Assembly: GCF_002222635.1 (NCBI RefSeq)
Contig: NZ_CP022415.1
Coordinates: 2,852,001 to 2,916,000, forward strand
Direction: 5' to 3'
DNA from: Pseudosulfitobacter pseudonitzschiae
GTDB taxonomy: Bacteria > Pseudomonadota > Alphaproteobacteria > Rhodobacterales > Rhodobacteraceae
Length of the DNA: 64,000 bases
Positions 36,157-44,942 of this stretch are shown here, in pieces; within the stretch, counting starts at the first letter, position 1, and every line of letters begins with the position of its first letter. The notes under the pieces were generated by a model, which was not told where the DNA came from, did no database searches, and saw nothing but the letters and a program-made list of their open reading frames with translations. The position numbers were made by a program, and so were the translations under genes.

Positions 36157-37578
36157 TCACCTGCGCACAAAAGCCACCGTTGCCACCAGCCCCAGTGCCG
36201 CCAGCGGCAGACAGGCAATATAGACCCATTCCGCCACCTGAATGGCACTGGGGCCAGTGGTCATCGTCAGAATGCCCGCAGCATTCGCCACCAGCCCGAC
36301 ATAGACCGCACCCAGTGCATACCCCAACCTCTGCACCGTCGGAATCGCACCCGCCACGCGCTGCACTTCGGCGGGTGCGGCCAATGCCTCGGTCCGCCGC
36401 AGAACAAAAGTCCACGCCATGCCAAAGCCGCCACCTTCCACCAGTGCAATCAACGCGATCAGCCACAGTGACCCGTGCGGCACCGCATAAAGCATTGCAG
36501 GTACGCTGGCCGCCACCAACCCCATGCCCAGCGCAATCATCAGCCGGTCGGTTCGTTCAGACAAGCCACTGACAAGGATCGCGGTCAGGGTCCAGCCCAC
36601 CGATCCGCAACTGACGACATAGCCGACAGTCAGCGCAGGAGCCTGATGGATCGCGGTGATCAGCAACGGGCCAAAGGCCGCAATGGCAATGGTGGCCATC
36701 GACAAGGTCACGATCATCACCAACGCCGCCCCGATGGGTGTGCGCAGATCAAACGGGCGCAGCGGCAGCATCCGGTTGTCACCTGCCCGCGCGTCCAGCC
36801 GCACAAACAGCACCAGCGCCGCCACACCACATAAAATCATCAGCCCACTGCGCAGAAGCGCAATATTGACCCCGCTGGCCGCAACCAAAAGAATCGCAAG
36901 ACACAGCAATCCCAAGCGTCGGAACGGAAACACCTGACCAGCGGTTTGCAAAGGCGGCTGGTCGTGCTGACGCAAAAAAACCCACGCGCCCAAACCAAAG
37001 GCCACCGCGCCAAAGCAGATAAACCCCCAGCGCCACGTAGCATAGGCCACAAAAACCCCACCAACAAGCGGCCCTAAAAAGGCTGAAACACCCCAGATGG
37101 TCGACACCACAGCCAGCGCACGCGCGGCATAGCGTCTGGGAAACAAGACCCCGATCGCGATAAAGCACATCGCGACCAGACCGCCACCGCCCAACCCTTG
37201 CAACGTGCGTCCGGCCAGAAACAGCGTCATCGTCGGGCTGGCCGCGCTAAGCAGACAGCCCAACCCGAACATCCCTGCAGCCAGCGCCATCGGATGCCGC
37301 AACCCCATGCGCATGGTCAGGATCGCACTGGCCGCACCCGCCACGATCGACCCCATTTCATACAGCGATACCGACAGGCCAACCAACGACGCGCCGTTGA
37401 TGTCGGACACAATCGAGGGCAGCATTGTGGCCACGATCAGACTGTCGGCGGCGTGCAACATCACAGCAAGGCTGACCAGCACAAGTGCCGCCGTGTGACC
37501 ACTGCCCAGAAATTCGCGCCATGACACATAGGCATCGGACACAACGTGCGGGGTGCTGGTATCGGGGATCTGGGTCAT
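36157..37578 (-). CDS. MFS transporter (DHA2-type drug/proton antiporter-like)
   Basis: The 473-aa protein has about 14 predicted membrane spans. Motif-A-like RMGLRHPMALA sits after span 2, and LAGRTLQGLGGGGLVA after span 4 is typical of the DHA2 efflux group. It probably exports small toxic compounds by proton exchange. The start ATG at 37578 has AGGAGA upstream; the 13-residue extension to 37617 is not supported. No regulator is adjacent. Confidence 0.85.
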   Translation of the reverse strand: MTQIPDTSTPHVVSDAYVSWREFLGSGHTAALVLVSLAVMLHAADSLIVATMLPSIVSDINGASLVGLSVSLYEMGSIVAGAASAILTMRMGLRHPMALAAGMFGLGCLLSAASPTMTLFLAGRTLQGLGGGGLVAMCFIAIGVLFPRRYAARALAVVSTIWGVSAFLGPLVGGVFVAYATWRWGFICFGAVAFGLGAWVFLRQHDQPPLQTAGQVFPFRRLGLLCLAILLVAASGVNIALLRSGLMILCGVAALVLFVRLDARAGDNRMLPLRPFDLRTPIGAALVMIVTLSMATIAIAAFGPLLITAIHQAPALTVGYVVSCGSVGWTLTAILVSGLSERTDRLMIALGMGLVAASVPAMLYAVPHGSLWLIALIALVEGGGFGMAWTFVLRRTEALAAPAEVQRVAGAIPTVQRLGYALGAVYVGLVANAAGILTMTTGPSAIQVAEWVYIACLPLAALGLVATVAFVRR

Positions 37579-37752
37579 CGTCTTCTCCTGTTGACGATAC
37601 CCTTTGTATTTCCTCAACCATAGTTGAGATCAAGCCTGCATTTTACAGGTGCGACCCCAACTGGCCCCGAAAATTTCACCACCGCCCCCGCACGGCACTT
37701 TTCATGCCTGCGCCCCTCGCCTACAAGGTCGGCAAAGCGCGAAAGGCTGCCC

Positions 37753-38406
37753 ATGTCCCACATCACTCTTATCCGTCACGGTCAGGCCAATTCCGGTGCC
37801 ACCGACGAGGCATCCTATGACCGCCTGTCGCCGCTGGGCTTCCAGCAGTCCGCATGGCTGGGCGCGCACATGCGCGAGACCAAACAGCATCATATGCGAC
37901 TGTATACAGGCACCCTGCGCCGCCACATCGAAACCGCCGACGCGATGGACACCGGCCTGATTCCCACCCGCGACGGACGGTTGAACGAACTCGAGTATTT
38001 CAGCCTTGCCGCCGCACTGCGCGACGAACAGGGCATTCCCATCCCGACCGAACAAGTCGAGTTTACGGCACACCTACCACGGGTTTTTGCCGCTTGGCAG
38101 AATGGTGAAATCGTCAACGTCCCCGAAACGTTCGAACAGTTCGAAACCCGCGTCAGCACCGCCCTGACCGAGATTGCCGAAGGGGACGGCCCCGCGCTGG
38201 TGATTACATCAGGCGGGCTGATCTCAATGGCGATGCGTCAGCACATGGGCTTGGACATTCGCGCGATGGCCAACTTGGCCCTTGCGATCATGAACACTTC
38301 GCAACACCGCCTGTTTCCGGTTGGTGGCACGTGGTGTCCGGTCCTGTTCAATGCCGTCCCGCATCTGGAACACCCCGATCGGCACCACGCGCAAACCCAC
38401 GTTTGA
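37753..38406 (+). CDS. Histidine phosphatase family protein
   Basis: The 217-aa protein carries the phosphohistidine motif LIRHGQAN (residues 6-13) and an Arg in TGTLRRHIETA near residue 57, plus the late acidic/His region (ITSGGLISM). It is related to phosphoglycerate mutase but is likely a general phosphatase; the substrate is unknown. The ATG at 37753 follows GAAAGG. A GST gene starts 22 nt downstream, suggesting an operon. Confidence 0.85.
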   Translation: MSHITLIRHGQANSGATDEASYDRLSPLGFQQSAWLGAHMRETKQHHMRLYTGTLRRHIETADAMDTGLIPTRDGRLNELEYFSLAAALRDEQGIPIPTEQVEFTAHLPRVFAAWQNGEIVNVPETFEQFETRVSTALTEIAEGDGPALVITSGGLISMAMRQHMGLDIRAMANLALAIMNTSQHRLFPVGGTWCPVLFNAVPHLEHPDRHHAQTHV

Positions 38407-38428
38407 TCCTTTCAGAAAGGCCATCCAA

Positions 38429-39046
38429 ATGCAGCTTTATTACACACCGGGTACTATCTCGATTGCCGTTGCGATCACGTTGGAAGAGGCCGGGCTGGAC
38501 TATACTCCCGTCAAAGTCGACTTTGCCGAAGCCGAGCAGATCAAGGCACCCTATCTGGCCAAGAACCCCAAGGGCCGCGTGCCGACGCTGGAAGTTCAGG
38601 GCCAGCTTTTGACCGAAACCGGCGCACTGCTGGACTATATCGCAGCCTCTGCACCCCAAGCAGGTCTGGTGCCTGCAAATCCGCTGGATGCCGCCCGGAT
38701 GCGCAGTGTGATGTACTATGTGGCCTCGACAATGCACGTAAACCACGCCCACAAAATGCGCGGCAGTCGCTGGGCCGACCAGCAGTCCAGCCATGATGAC
38801 ATGACGGCAAAGGTGCCACAGACGATGGCCGCATCGGCGCAATACATCGAAGATCACGCGCTGCAGGGGCCCTTTGTGATGGGTGACACACTCAGCCTTG
38901 CCGATCCGTATTTGTTTGTAACCTGCAACTGGCTGAAGGGCGATGGCGTCGATCCCGCAAACTATCCACGTATTTCGGCGTTCATGGCCGCGATGGAGGG
39001 CCGCGCCTCGGTCAAGGCGGTGCGCGCGAATGGTATGTTGCCATGA
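38429..39046 (+). CDS. Glutathione S-transferase
   Basis: The 205-aa protein has an N-terminal thioredoxin-like domain (MQLYYTPGTISIAV, a Beta-class-type start with NPKGRVPTLE around residue 47 and TETGALLDYIA) and a C-terminal helical domain with LSLADPYLFV. It conjugates or reduces using glutathione; the substrate is unknown. The ATG at 38429 follows AAAGG. It overlaps the next gene by ATGA, so it is translationally coupled to saccharopine dehydrogenase. Confidence 0.88.
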   Translation: MQLYYTPGTISIAVAITLEEAGLDYTPVKVDFAEAEQIKAPYLAKNPKGRVPTLEVQGQLLTETGALLDYIAASAPQAGLVPANPLDAARMRSVMYYVASTMHVNHAHKMRGSRWADQQSSHDDMTAKVPQTMAASAQYIEDHALQGPFVMGDTLSLADPYLFVTCNWLKGDGVDPANYPRISAFMAAMEGRASVKAVRANGMLP

Positions 39047-40092
39047 CACATCTGTGGGTCCGTGCCGAACAACGCGACAATGAGGAACGTGTGGGGCTGA
39101 CGCCGGACGGGGTGCGGCATCTGATTGACGCAGGCATCAAGGTAACAGTCGAAGACAGCCCGAACCGTTGTATCCCCATCGACGGATTTGCCGAGGCCGG
39201 GGCCGGGATTGCCAAGGCCTTTTCGTGGCCAAGCGCCCCGACGGATGCGATCATCTTCGGACTGAAGGAACTGCCCGAAGACGGTACGCCGCTGCCGCAC
39301 CGGCACATCATGTTCGGCCACGCCTTCAAGGGCCAGCCCGCAGGTTTGCGCCTGTTGCAGCGGTTCAAAGCGGGCGGCGGCACGCTTTATGATCTGGAAT
39401 ATCTGGTAACGCCCGAGGGCCGCCGCGTCGCTGCCTTTGGCTACTGGGCAGGCTATGCGGGCGCTGCCGTCGCGTTGAAATGCTGGGCCGCTCAGCAGCG
39501 TGATGCACAGTGCGGCCCTGTGGGCACCTATCCGTCGGCGCAGGCATTGCGCGACGATTTGCAGACCGAGATGGGCGACGCCGACCGCCCCGATGCGCTG
39601 GTCATCGGTGCTTTGGGCCGTGTCGGCACGGGTGCGGCAGACCTGTGCGAAGCGATGGGAGTCGCGGTGACCAAATGGGACATGGCCGAAACCCGGTCCG
39701 GCGGACCATTCCCGCAGGTGTTGCAGCACGCGCTATTCTTCAACTGCATTCTTGCCCGTCCCGGCACGCCGGTGTTCGTGCCTGCATCGGCCACGACCGA
39801 CGCCCGTGCGCTGCGGGTGATCGGCGATATCGCCTGCGATCCCGACAGCGACTTTTCTCCGATCAAGGTCTATGACCGCACCACGACATGGGACGCCCCG
39901 GCGCTGCGCGTTCACGACACGCCCCCGCTGGACGTCACCGCCATCGACAATCTGCCGTCGATGCTTCCTCTGGAAAGTTCGGAGGATTATGCAGGCCAAC
40001 TGCTGCCCAGCCTTGTCACGCTGACCGATATGGACAGCGGCGTCTGGGGACGTGCAAAGGCCACGTTCGACGCCCATATGGCCCAACTGTGA
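39043..40092 (+). CDS. Saccharopine dehydrogenase (NAD+, L-lysine-forming)
   Basis: The 349-aa protein matches the Lys1-type saccharopine dehydrogenase: HLWVRAEQRDNEERVGLTP at the N-terminus (Arg and Glu residues of the alanine-dehydrogenase-like start), KELPEDGTPLPHRHIMFGHAFK near residue 75, and an NAD-binding LVIGALGRVGTGA near 186. It interconverts saccharopine with lysine and 2-oxoglutarate. Its neighbour GST overlaps the start. The gene for the other half of lysine degradation is not nearby, so its role here (lysine breakdown, or osmolyte metabolism) is inferred only. Confidence 0.88.
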   Translation: MTHLWVRAEQRDNEERVGLTPDGVRHLIDAGIKVTVEDSPNRCIPIDGFAEAGAGIAKAFSWPSAPTDAIIFGLKELPEDGTPLPHRHIMFGHAFKGQPAGLRLLQRFKAGGGTLYDLEYLVTPEGRRVAAFGYWAGYAGAAVALKCWAAQQRDAQCGPVGTYPSAQALRDDLQTEMGDADRPDALVIGALGRVGTGAADLCEAMGVAVTKWDMAETRSGGPFPQVLQHALFFNCILARPGTPVFVPASATTDARALRVIGDIACDPDSDFSPIKVYDRTTTWDAPALRVHDTPPLDVTAIDNLPSMLPLESSEDYAGQLLPSLVTLTDMDSGVWGRAKATFDAHMAQL

Positions 40093-40101
40093 AACAAGCG
40101 C

Positions 40102-40830
40102 CTAGCTGAAAATACGGTAATACAGCCAGTCCGGCAGAAAATTCGCGCCCCGGAACACCAGTGAGAACAACCACGGAAAGCTGGTCTTGAACCGGTCCGT
40201 TTCCATATGCTCGACCATATGGCGCGCCGCGATATCGGGCTGCATGATCATCGGCATCTTGAAGTCGTTCTTGTCGGTCAGCTGCGTCTTGATGAACCCC
40301 GGATTGCACACCTGAACCAGCACGCCCGTCTTGCGCAGGTCGGCGTACATACATTCGGCCAGCGACATGGTCGCGGCCTTGCTGGCAGTATAACCGATTG
40401 ATCCGGGCAAACCGCGAAACCCCGTCAGGCTGGACGTGATTACAATGTGTCCTGCGTCACGCGCGACGAAATCGGGCACCACCTGTCCCAGCACACGCAT
40501 GAAGCCGGTAAAGTTGATGTCGGCCATCGCAACGGCCTGATCGGCATCCCACTCTTTGGCACCAAAAGGCCAGTAGACACCGGCCAACAGCACCAGCCCG
40601 TCAATCTTGCCCACCGCCTTGGCGGCTTCTTTGACGCTGTCGCTGTCTGCAATATCAATGGTCACAACCGAGGCCTTTCCGGGAAGCGCATCAGCCAGCA
40701 CCTTCAGCTTGTCTTCGGACCGTGCGGACAAGATCACCTCGACTCCGCGCGCGCTGAGCTTTCGGGCCAGCGCCGCGCCCAGCCCATCGCTTGCGCCCAC
40801 CAGCCAATACCGTTTGCCCTGCCAATTCAT
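40102..40830 (-). CDS. Short-chain dehydrogenase/reductase, last gene of the RpoE-linked operon
   Basis: The 242-aa SDR has a cofactor motif GASDGLGAALA (residues 12-22), and catalytic Ser with YTASK (Tyr and Lys near residues 147-151). Substrate unknown. It corresponds in order to the last gene of the R. sphaeroides RSP1091-RSP1087 operon controlled by RpoE-ChrR. The ATG at 40830 overlaps the upstream gene by 4 bases. Confidence 0.88.
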   Translation of the reverse strand: MNWQGKRYWLVGASDGLGAALARKLSARGVEVILSARSEDKLKVLADALPGKASVVTIDIADSDSVKEAAKAVGKIDGLVLLAGVYWPFGAKEWDADQAVAMADINFTGFMRVLGQVVPDFVARDAGHIVITSSLTGFRGLPGSIGYTASKAATMSLAECMYADLRKTGVLVQVCNPGFIKTQLTDKNDFKMPMIMQPDIAARHMVEHMETDRFKTSFPWLFSLVFRGANFLPDWLYYRIFS

Positions 40831-41426
40831 GTCGTGCCCCCTGTCGGTTTGATCTGTGCCCCGCCGTCTGCGCACCGGATTGTGGCGACCAGTTCGGCCA
40901 CGCATATCCCCAACTTGTAAAACTGCGACCGGTTGGTGATGGTTCCGTTTGGCGTCAGATACATCCAGTCCACTGCCCGCAGTACGTGACCGCCCAATTC
41001 ATCCGCCAGCCTGATCCGATACCGCATCTGAAACGCAGGCCCGCAAGTGACACCTTGTGCGGTGCCCACCACGTCGCCGGCGGTGGCGCAGACATGACCG
41101 TCGGCATGGCAGGTCAGCGCCCATGCCCGGGTTTGCTGGCTGCCGTCATCGTAAACAAACAGCTCGTCCATCACGCCGGTGTCGCCGTCCCACGTGCAAT
41201 TGATCTGTGCGTAAAAGCGGCTGGTGACGCGGCCAAGCGGGCCGTAAATCACCCCGTCGCAGATCAGCGGACCATCCAGATGCCTGCGCAGATCAAAAGC
41301 GGGGCCGTCAATGCCCGTATAATCTTCGGGGCGCTGCGCCGTGAACCCGCCCCACCGCTTGCGCGCCCAGACCAGCGCCAGAAGCAGGGCCAGAATGACG
41401 CTTGTGGTGCTCAGGATAACCGTCAT
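40827..41426 (-). CDS. DUF3833-family protein
   Basis: The 199-aa protein has one N-terminal membrane segment (about residues 4-20) and a DUF3833-like beta-rich domain with HLDGPLICDGVIYGPLGRVTSRF. Function unknown, possibly lipocalin-like. It overlaps both neighbours by 4 bases (ATGA at each junction), so the five genes form one tightly coupled operon with the FAD protein. Confidence 0.8.
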   Translation of the reverse strand: MTVILSTTSVILALLLALVWARKRWGGFTAQRPEDYTGIDGPAFDLRRHLDGPLICDGVIYGPLGRVTSRFYAQINCTWDGDTGVMDELFVYDDGSQQTRAWALTCHADGHVCATAGDVVGTAQGVTCGPAFQMRYRIRLADELGGHVLRAVDWMYLTPNGTITNRSQFYKLGICVAELVATIRCADGGAQIKPTGGTT

Positions 41427-42658
41427 GCCAACGCCCCCTTGATCGGTGTGGCAGCCAGCAGGGCCATCGCCAACAGTTTCAATCCGCAAGGCACCAACGC
41501 ATAAAGCACCGCCAACAGCGTCAGGGCTGCGGCGGGGCTGGAGCTGGAGCTGTTGAATCCTGCAGCCTGCAAGGCGGGCAACAGCGTGACCGCCGCAAAG
41601 GCCAGCGTGAACTTCGACACAAATGACCACAGGCCAAACCCGTCCGTCGCCCCCGGTGAAATCTGCGCCATACGGGCCGCAAAAACCGCTGGCAGCAACG
41701 TCAGATCGGCGCCCAGTGCTGCACCCGACACCAGACAGATCACCGCGAACCACGGCCAGTCGCCCGCACCCAGAAACACCGCTCCTCCCAGCGCCAAAAT
41801 CGACAGCGCCATCGCGATCAGCAACACAGGCTTGGGACCGAACCGCTCGGCCAGAATGCCCCAGACCGGTGCGGCACAGGCCGCAGCCAGGAAAAACGCC
41901 AACAGCAACGGCCCCTCTTTGCCCGCTGCCTCAAGCCGCGCATCGACGAAGAACAAAAACAGCGTGGTCGTCACCGCCACAGGGGCAGCATTCAGCAACG
42001 CGATCAGCAGCAACCGACGCGCCAGCGCATCACGCAATACTGCACCCAGCCCCGTCGAAGCGGGCAAGCCAGCCCCCGACCATTCTCCGCGCATCATCAC
42101 AATTGCGGCCAGCGCCAGCAGCGCAAAGCCTGTCGCAAAACCCGAAAACGGCGCCTGCATCCACAGGCCCAAGACCACCGGTGCGATGGCTGCAACGCAC
42201 ACTCCCAGCAATGCGCCCGTCTCGCGCCAGCGGGCCAGACGCAGATGGCCCTGCCCCGCCAGACGGTCTGCGCTCAGCACCCCTTGGGCATAGAAAACGA
42301 TGGTCAAAAAGCTGAAGCCCGAAAACACCAGCGTCAGCATCGCCGCGAACCAGATCAGCGGCGGCACCACTGGCGGCACCGCAAACAGGCCCACCATCGC
42401 CAGCGCCATCACCGCAGCAGCCACCGTCACAGCCATCCCGCGCCGGTCACGTAGGCGGTCACCCAGACGCCCGAACAGCGGATCTTGGACCACATCCAAC
42501 AGCCGCAAACCGAACAGAACCGCCCCAAGCGCGCCCAACGAAACGCCGTATTCATCGACATAGAACTTTGGCGCATGAATGTAGATCGGCAAACCCGCCG
42601 CCGCCAGCAGCGCCGCAAATACGGCAAAAGCAGGAAGGTGTGGTGCGGTGCGGCTCAT
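41423..42658 (-). CDS. MFS transporter (GPH sugar/cation symporter-like)
   Basis: The 411-aa protein has about 12 membrane spans. DVVQDPLFGRLGDRLRDRRG after span 2 is the family's characteristic motif of GPH/MelB-like symporters. Substrate unknown. It occupies the same place as the putative cation symporter in the R. sphaeroides singlet-oxygen operon, so it may move a lipid-related or oxidised compound, but this is inferred. ATG 42658, with 4-base overlaps on both sides. Confidence 0.85.
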   Translation of the reverse strand: MSRTAPHLPAFAVFAALLAAAGLPIYIHAPKFYVDEYGVSLGALGAVLFGLRLLDVVQDPLFGRLGDRLRDRRGMAVTVAAAVMALAMVGLFAVPPVVPPLIWFAAMLTLVFSGFSFLTIVFYAQGVLSADRLAGQGHLRLARWRETGALLGVCVAAIAPVVLGLWMQAPFSGFATGFALLALAAIVMMRGEWSGAGLPASTGLGAVLRDALARRLLLIALLNAAPVAVTTTLFLFFVDARLEAAGKEGPLLLAFFLAAACAAPVWGILAERFGPKPVLLIAMALSILALGGAVFLGAGDWPWFAVICLVSGAALGADLTLLPAVFAARMAQISPGATDGFGLWSFVSKFTLAFAAVTLLPALQAAGFNSSSSSPAAALTLLAVLYALVPCGLKLLAMALLAATPIKGALA

Positions 42659-43416
42659 CCGCGCGACACGTCTTCGACCGGTGGCGCAGGGCGCGACCGG
42701 AACGTGCCGCGTTTGATCCACAGCTTCAGTGCTTGCCAATGGATCAACGCCAGCACCCGGCGCGAACCGAACGGCCGACGCATCAGCGCGCGCAGGATCG
42801 ACCCGTTGCTCAGCGGCGCGCGTCGGCCCGTCAGCGTGGCGATCAGCCCGCCTTGGCCGCGGCTATAGTCGATCCAGATTCCAATCCGTTCGTCCGAGAT
42901 ATCAAGCCGGAACTCATAGCCCCCTTCGACAGGTTGGAACGGCGAGACGTGGAATATCTTTGTGGCCTGCATCCGGTCGCTTGCCGTGATGGGCCGATGA
43001 TCGGCGTGGTGGACCAGATAGCTGTGGCGGTCACCAAAGGTGTTCGACACCTCGGCAATCACCGCCAGCAGCGCACCATCCGCGCCGCGACACAGCCAGA
43101 AGCTGACCGGATTAAACACATGCCCCAACAGTTTGGGCTGCGCGAGCAATTCAACTTTGGCCACATTTGGCACCTGCCAGTCGCGCAACACATCGCGCAC
43201 CCACACGGCCCCGCGCCCGTTATCGGGCGCACCACCATGATCCTCATCGTTCAACGCCGCCACCCCGCGTCCGTTGCGGGTAAACAGCGACGGGCCTTTC
43301 ACCTCTGCTTCGGCATCCAGCAGCAGGTAATCCAACGAGTAGCGAAAGGCGTTCTCAACTGCCCCCTTGCGCCCGTGATAGGTTTGCGCCGCGATATGGT
43401 CGATACCTGCGGTCAT
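42655..43416 (-). CDS. DUF1365-family protein (furan fatty acid pathway candidate)
   Basis: The 253-aa protein shows the DUF1365 features: AQTYHGRKGAVENAFRY at the N-terminus, GHVFNPVSFWLC (about residues 97-108) and HVSPFQPVEGGY. Homologues sit beside FAD amine-oxidase-like and cyclopropane-synthase-like genes. In R. sphaeroides this operon position (RSP1090) has been implicated in furan-containing fatty acid synthesis under RpoE control. The assignment here is by family and context. Confidence 0.82.
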   Translation of the reverse strand: MTAGIDHIAAQTYHGRKGAVENAFRYSLDYLLLDAEAEVKGPSLFTRNGRGVAALNDEDHGGAPDNGRGAVWVRDVLRDWQVPNVAKVELLAQPKLLGHVFNPVSFWLCRGADGALLAVIAEVSNTFGDRHSYLVHHADHRPITASDRMQATKIFHVSPFQPVEGGYEFRLDISDERIGIWIDYSRGQGGLIATLTGRRAPLSNGSILRALMRRPFGSRRVLALIHWQALKLWIKRGTFRSRPAPPVEDVSRG

Positions 43417-44723
43417 TCGGCAGCCAACAAGTCGGGAGCGGTTTGCAACGCCTGCGCCACGTCAAAGGCCGAAGACAGCCCATCCTCGTGAAAGCCGTTC
43501 TTCATCCATGCCCCGCAGAACCATGTATTGTTGGTGCCATTCATCTGCGCCGCCTGCTTTTGCGCGGCCAATGCTGCCAGATCATAGACCGGATGGCGCA
43601 GGGTAACCCGATCCCAAACCAGATCGGGGTTGATCTCGCGGCGACTGTTCAGGGTCACGAAAAACTGTTCGTTCTTCAGCCACGGTTGCAGCGAGTTCAT
43701 CCAATAGGTCAGGTCGATCCGTTCCGACCCAATCTCGGCCCCTTCGGTGTAAACCCACGAAGACCATGTCTGACGGCGACGCGGCATGACGCTTTCGTCC
43801 GAATGTAGCACAATATCGTTGGGCTGATAGGCGATGGCACCCAGCACAGCTTTTTCGTGCACGGACGGGTCGGACAGCATCCACAGCGTGTCGTCGGAAT
43901 GGGTGGCAAAGATCACCTCGTCGAAGGTTTCCCATTCGTTGCCACGCACCTTGATCTGCGCACCAGCGGCAATCCGGCGCACCGAATGCACGGGCGTTTT
44001 CAGCCGGATGTCCACCCCATTGCGGATCAGGGACGTTTCCAGACGGCTGACATATTCACGGCTGCCGCCCTTGACCGTGTACCACTGATGCTGGCCAGTG
44101 TGGTGCAAAAGTGCGTGGTTCTCAAAGAACTGGATCATTGCATGGGCGGGAAAATCCATGATCTTTTCGGTGGGTGTCGACCAGATCGCGCCGGACAGCG
44201 GCAGCAGATAATAATCGCGGAACCATTTGCCCGTACCCAGCAGCTTGAGGAACGTACCAACCGTCATCTGCGGATTGTCCTGTGCCAGACGCAGGGCGCG
44301 TTTGTTGAACCGGAACACATCGCGCACCATGCCCAAAAATCGTGGGTCAAGCGCATTGCGCCGCTGCGCGAACAGCGCTCCCAGACTGGCCAGACCGTAT
44401 TCCAGCCGACCGCCCCCGATGGACGCACCAAAGCTCATGCTGGACGGAACCACCGGCACGTCCAATTCGTTAAACAGTCGTGTCAAATGCGGATAATTCG
44501 CATAATTGAACACGATAAAGCCGGTGTCCACCGGCGTGTCGCCATTGCGGCCCGCCATACGGGTGCGGGCATGGCCGCCCAACTGAGGTTCGGATTCAAA
44601 CAGGGTCACGGCGTTCTGGTCCCCCAGCATATGAGCCGCGCCCATCCCTGAAATACCTGCTCCGATGACTGCGATTTTCTTGTGGCCAGTGCCGCTTGGG
44701 GCGCGTGGGTCTTCAAATGGCAT
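43413..44723 (-). CDS. FAD-dependent amine-oxidase-like protein (furan fatty acid pathway candidate)
   Basis: The 436-aa flavoprotein has a dinucleotide-binding start IAVIGAGISGMGAAHML (residues 17-33), GGHARTRM, DTGFIVFN and a C-terminal WFCGAWMKNGFHEDGL typical of the amine-oxidase/phytoene-desaturase-like family. It is the first gene of the operon divergent from rpoE. The equivalent R. sphaeroides gene (RSP1091) belongs to the RpoE regulon and has been implicated in furan fatty acid synthesis. Shine-Dalgarno is weak, AAGAAAG at about 12 nt. Confidence 0.86.
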   Translation of the reverse strand: MPFEDPRAPSGTGHKKIAVIGAGISGMGAAHMLGDQNAVTLFESEPQLGGHARTRMAGRNGDTPVDTGFIVFNYANYPHLTRLFNELDVPVVPSSMSFGASIGGGRLEYGLASLGALFAQRRNALDPRFLGMVRDVFRFNKRALRLAQDNPQMTVGTFLKLLGTGKWFRDYYLLPLSGAIWSTPTEKIMDFPAHAMIQFFENHALLHHTGQHQWYTVKGGSREYVSRLETSLIRNGVDIRLKTPVHSVRRIAAGAQIKVRGNEWETFDEVIFATHSDDTLWMLSDPSVHEKAVLGAIAYQPNDIVLHSDESVMPRRRQTWSSWVYTEGAEIGSERIDLTYWMNSLQPWLKNEQFFVTLNSRREINPDLVWDRVTLRHPVYDLAALAAQKQAAQMNGTNNTWFCGAWMKNGFHEDGLSSAFDVAQALQTAPDLLAAE

Positions 44724-44762
44724 TATGTTTTTGCTTTCTTGGCAGTCGTTGTTCTTATCCTT

Positions 44763-44792
44763 TAACTACGGATGAAGTAGCGTTTCGGATGC
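44763..44792 (-). promoter_or_regulatory. Probable RpoE promoter of the divergent operon
   Basis: On the minus strand, GCATCC (44787-44792) followed by exactly 18 nt and TAGTTA (44763-44768) parallels the rpoE promoter in spacing, with two changes from the TGATCC -35 consensus. It would start transcription about 30 nt upstream of the FAD-protein ATG. Confidence 0.45.
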
Positions 44793-44815
44793 AAATGGGT
44801 TCAAATAATAATTTA

Positions 44816-44844
44816 TGATCCAACTGGTGACCCGAACCGTAACT
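44816..44844 (+). promoter_or_regulatory. Probable autoregulatory RpoE promoter of rpoE-chrR
   Basis: TGATCC (44816-44821), an 18-nt spacer and TAACT (44840-44844) match the R. sphaeroides RpoE consensus (TGATCC-N18-TAAGA-like). The transcript would start about 44850, so the ATG at 44850 cannot be the translation start and the GTG at 44943 is favoured. Confidence 0.7.
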
Positions 44845-44942
44845 GGGATATGTTCGCAGGTCTCGACACCCCCACGCCCGCCCTCAGAGTCGGCAGATTT
44901 GACAAAAGCAAGGGGTATGCCCCTGCGACAGGACTGAAACAC

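Noticed and set aside
44850-44942. ATG at 44850 as the start of rpoE
   Set aside because: A TGATCC-N18-TAACT promoter puts the transcript start at this ATG, and RpoE homologues start near the GTG at 44943.
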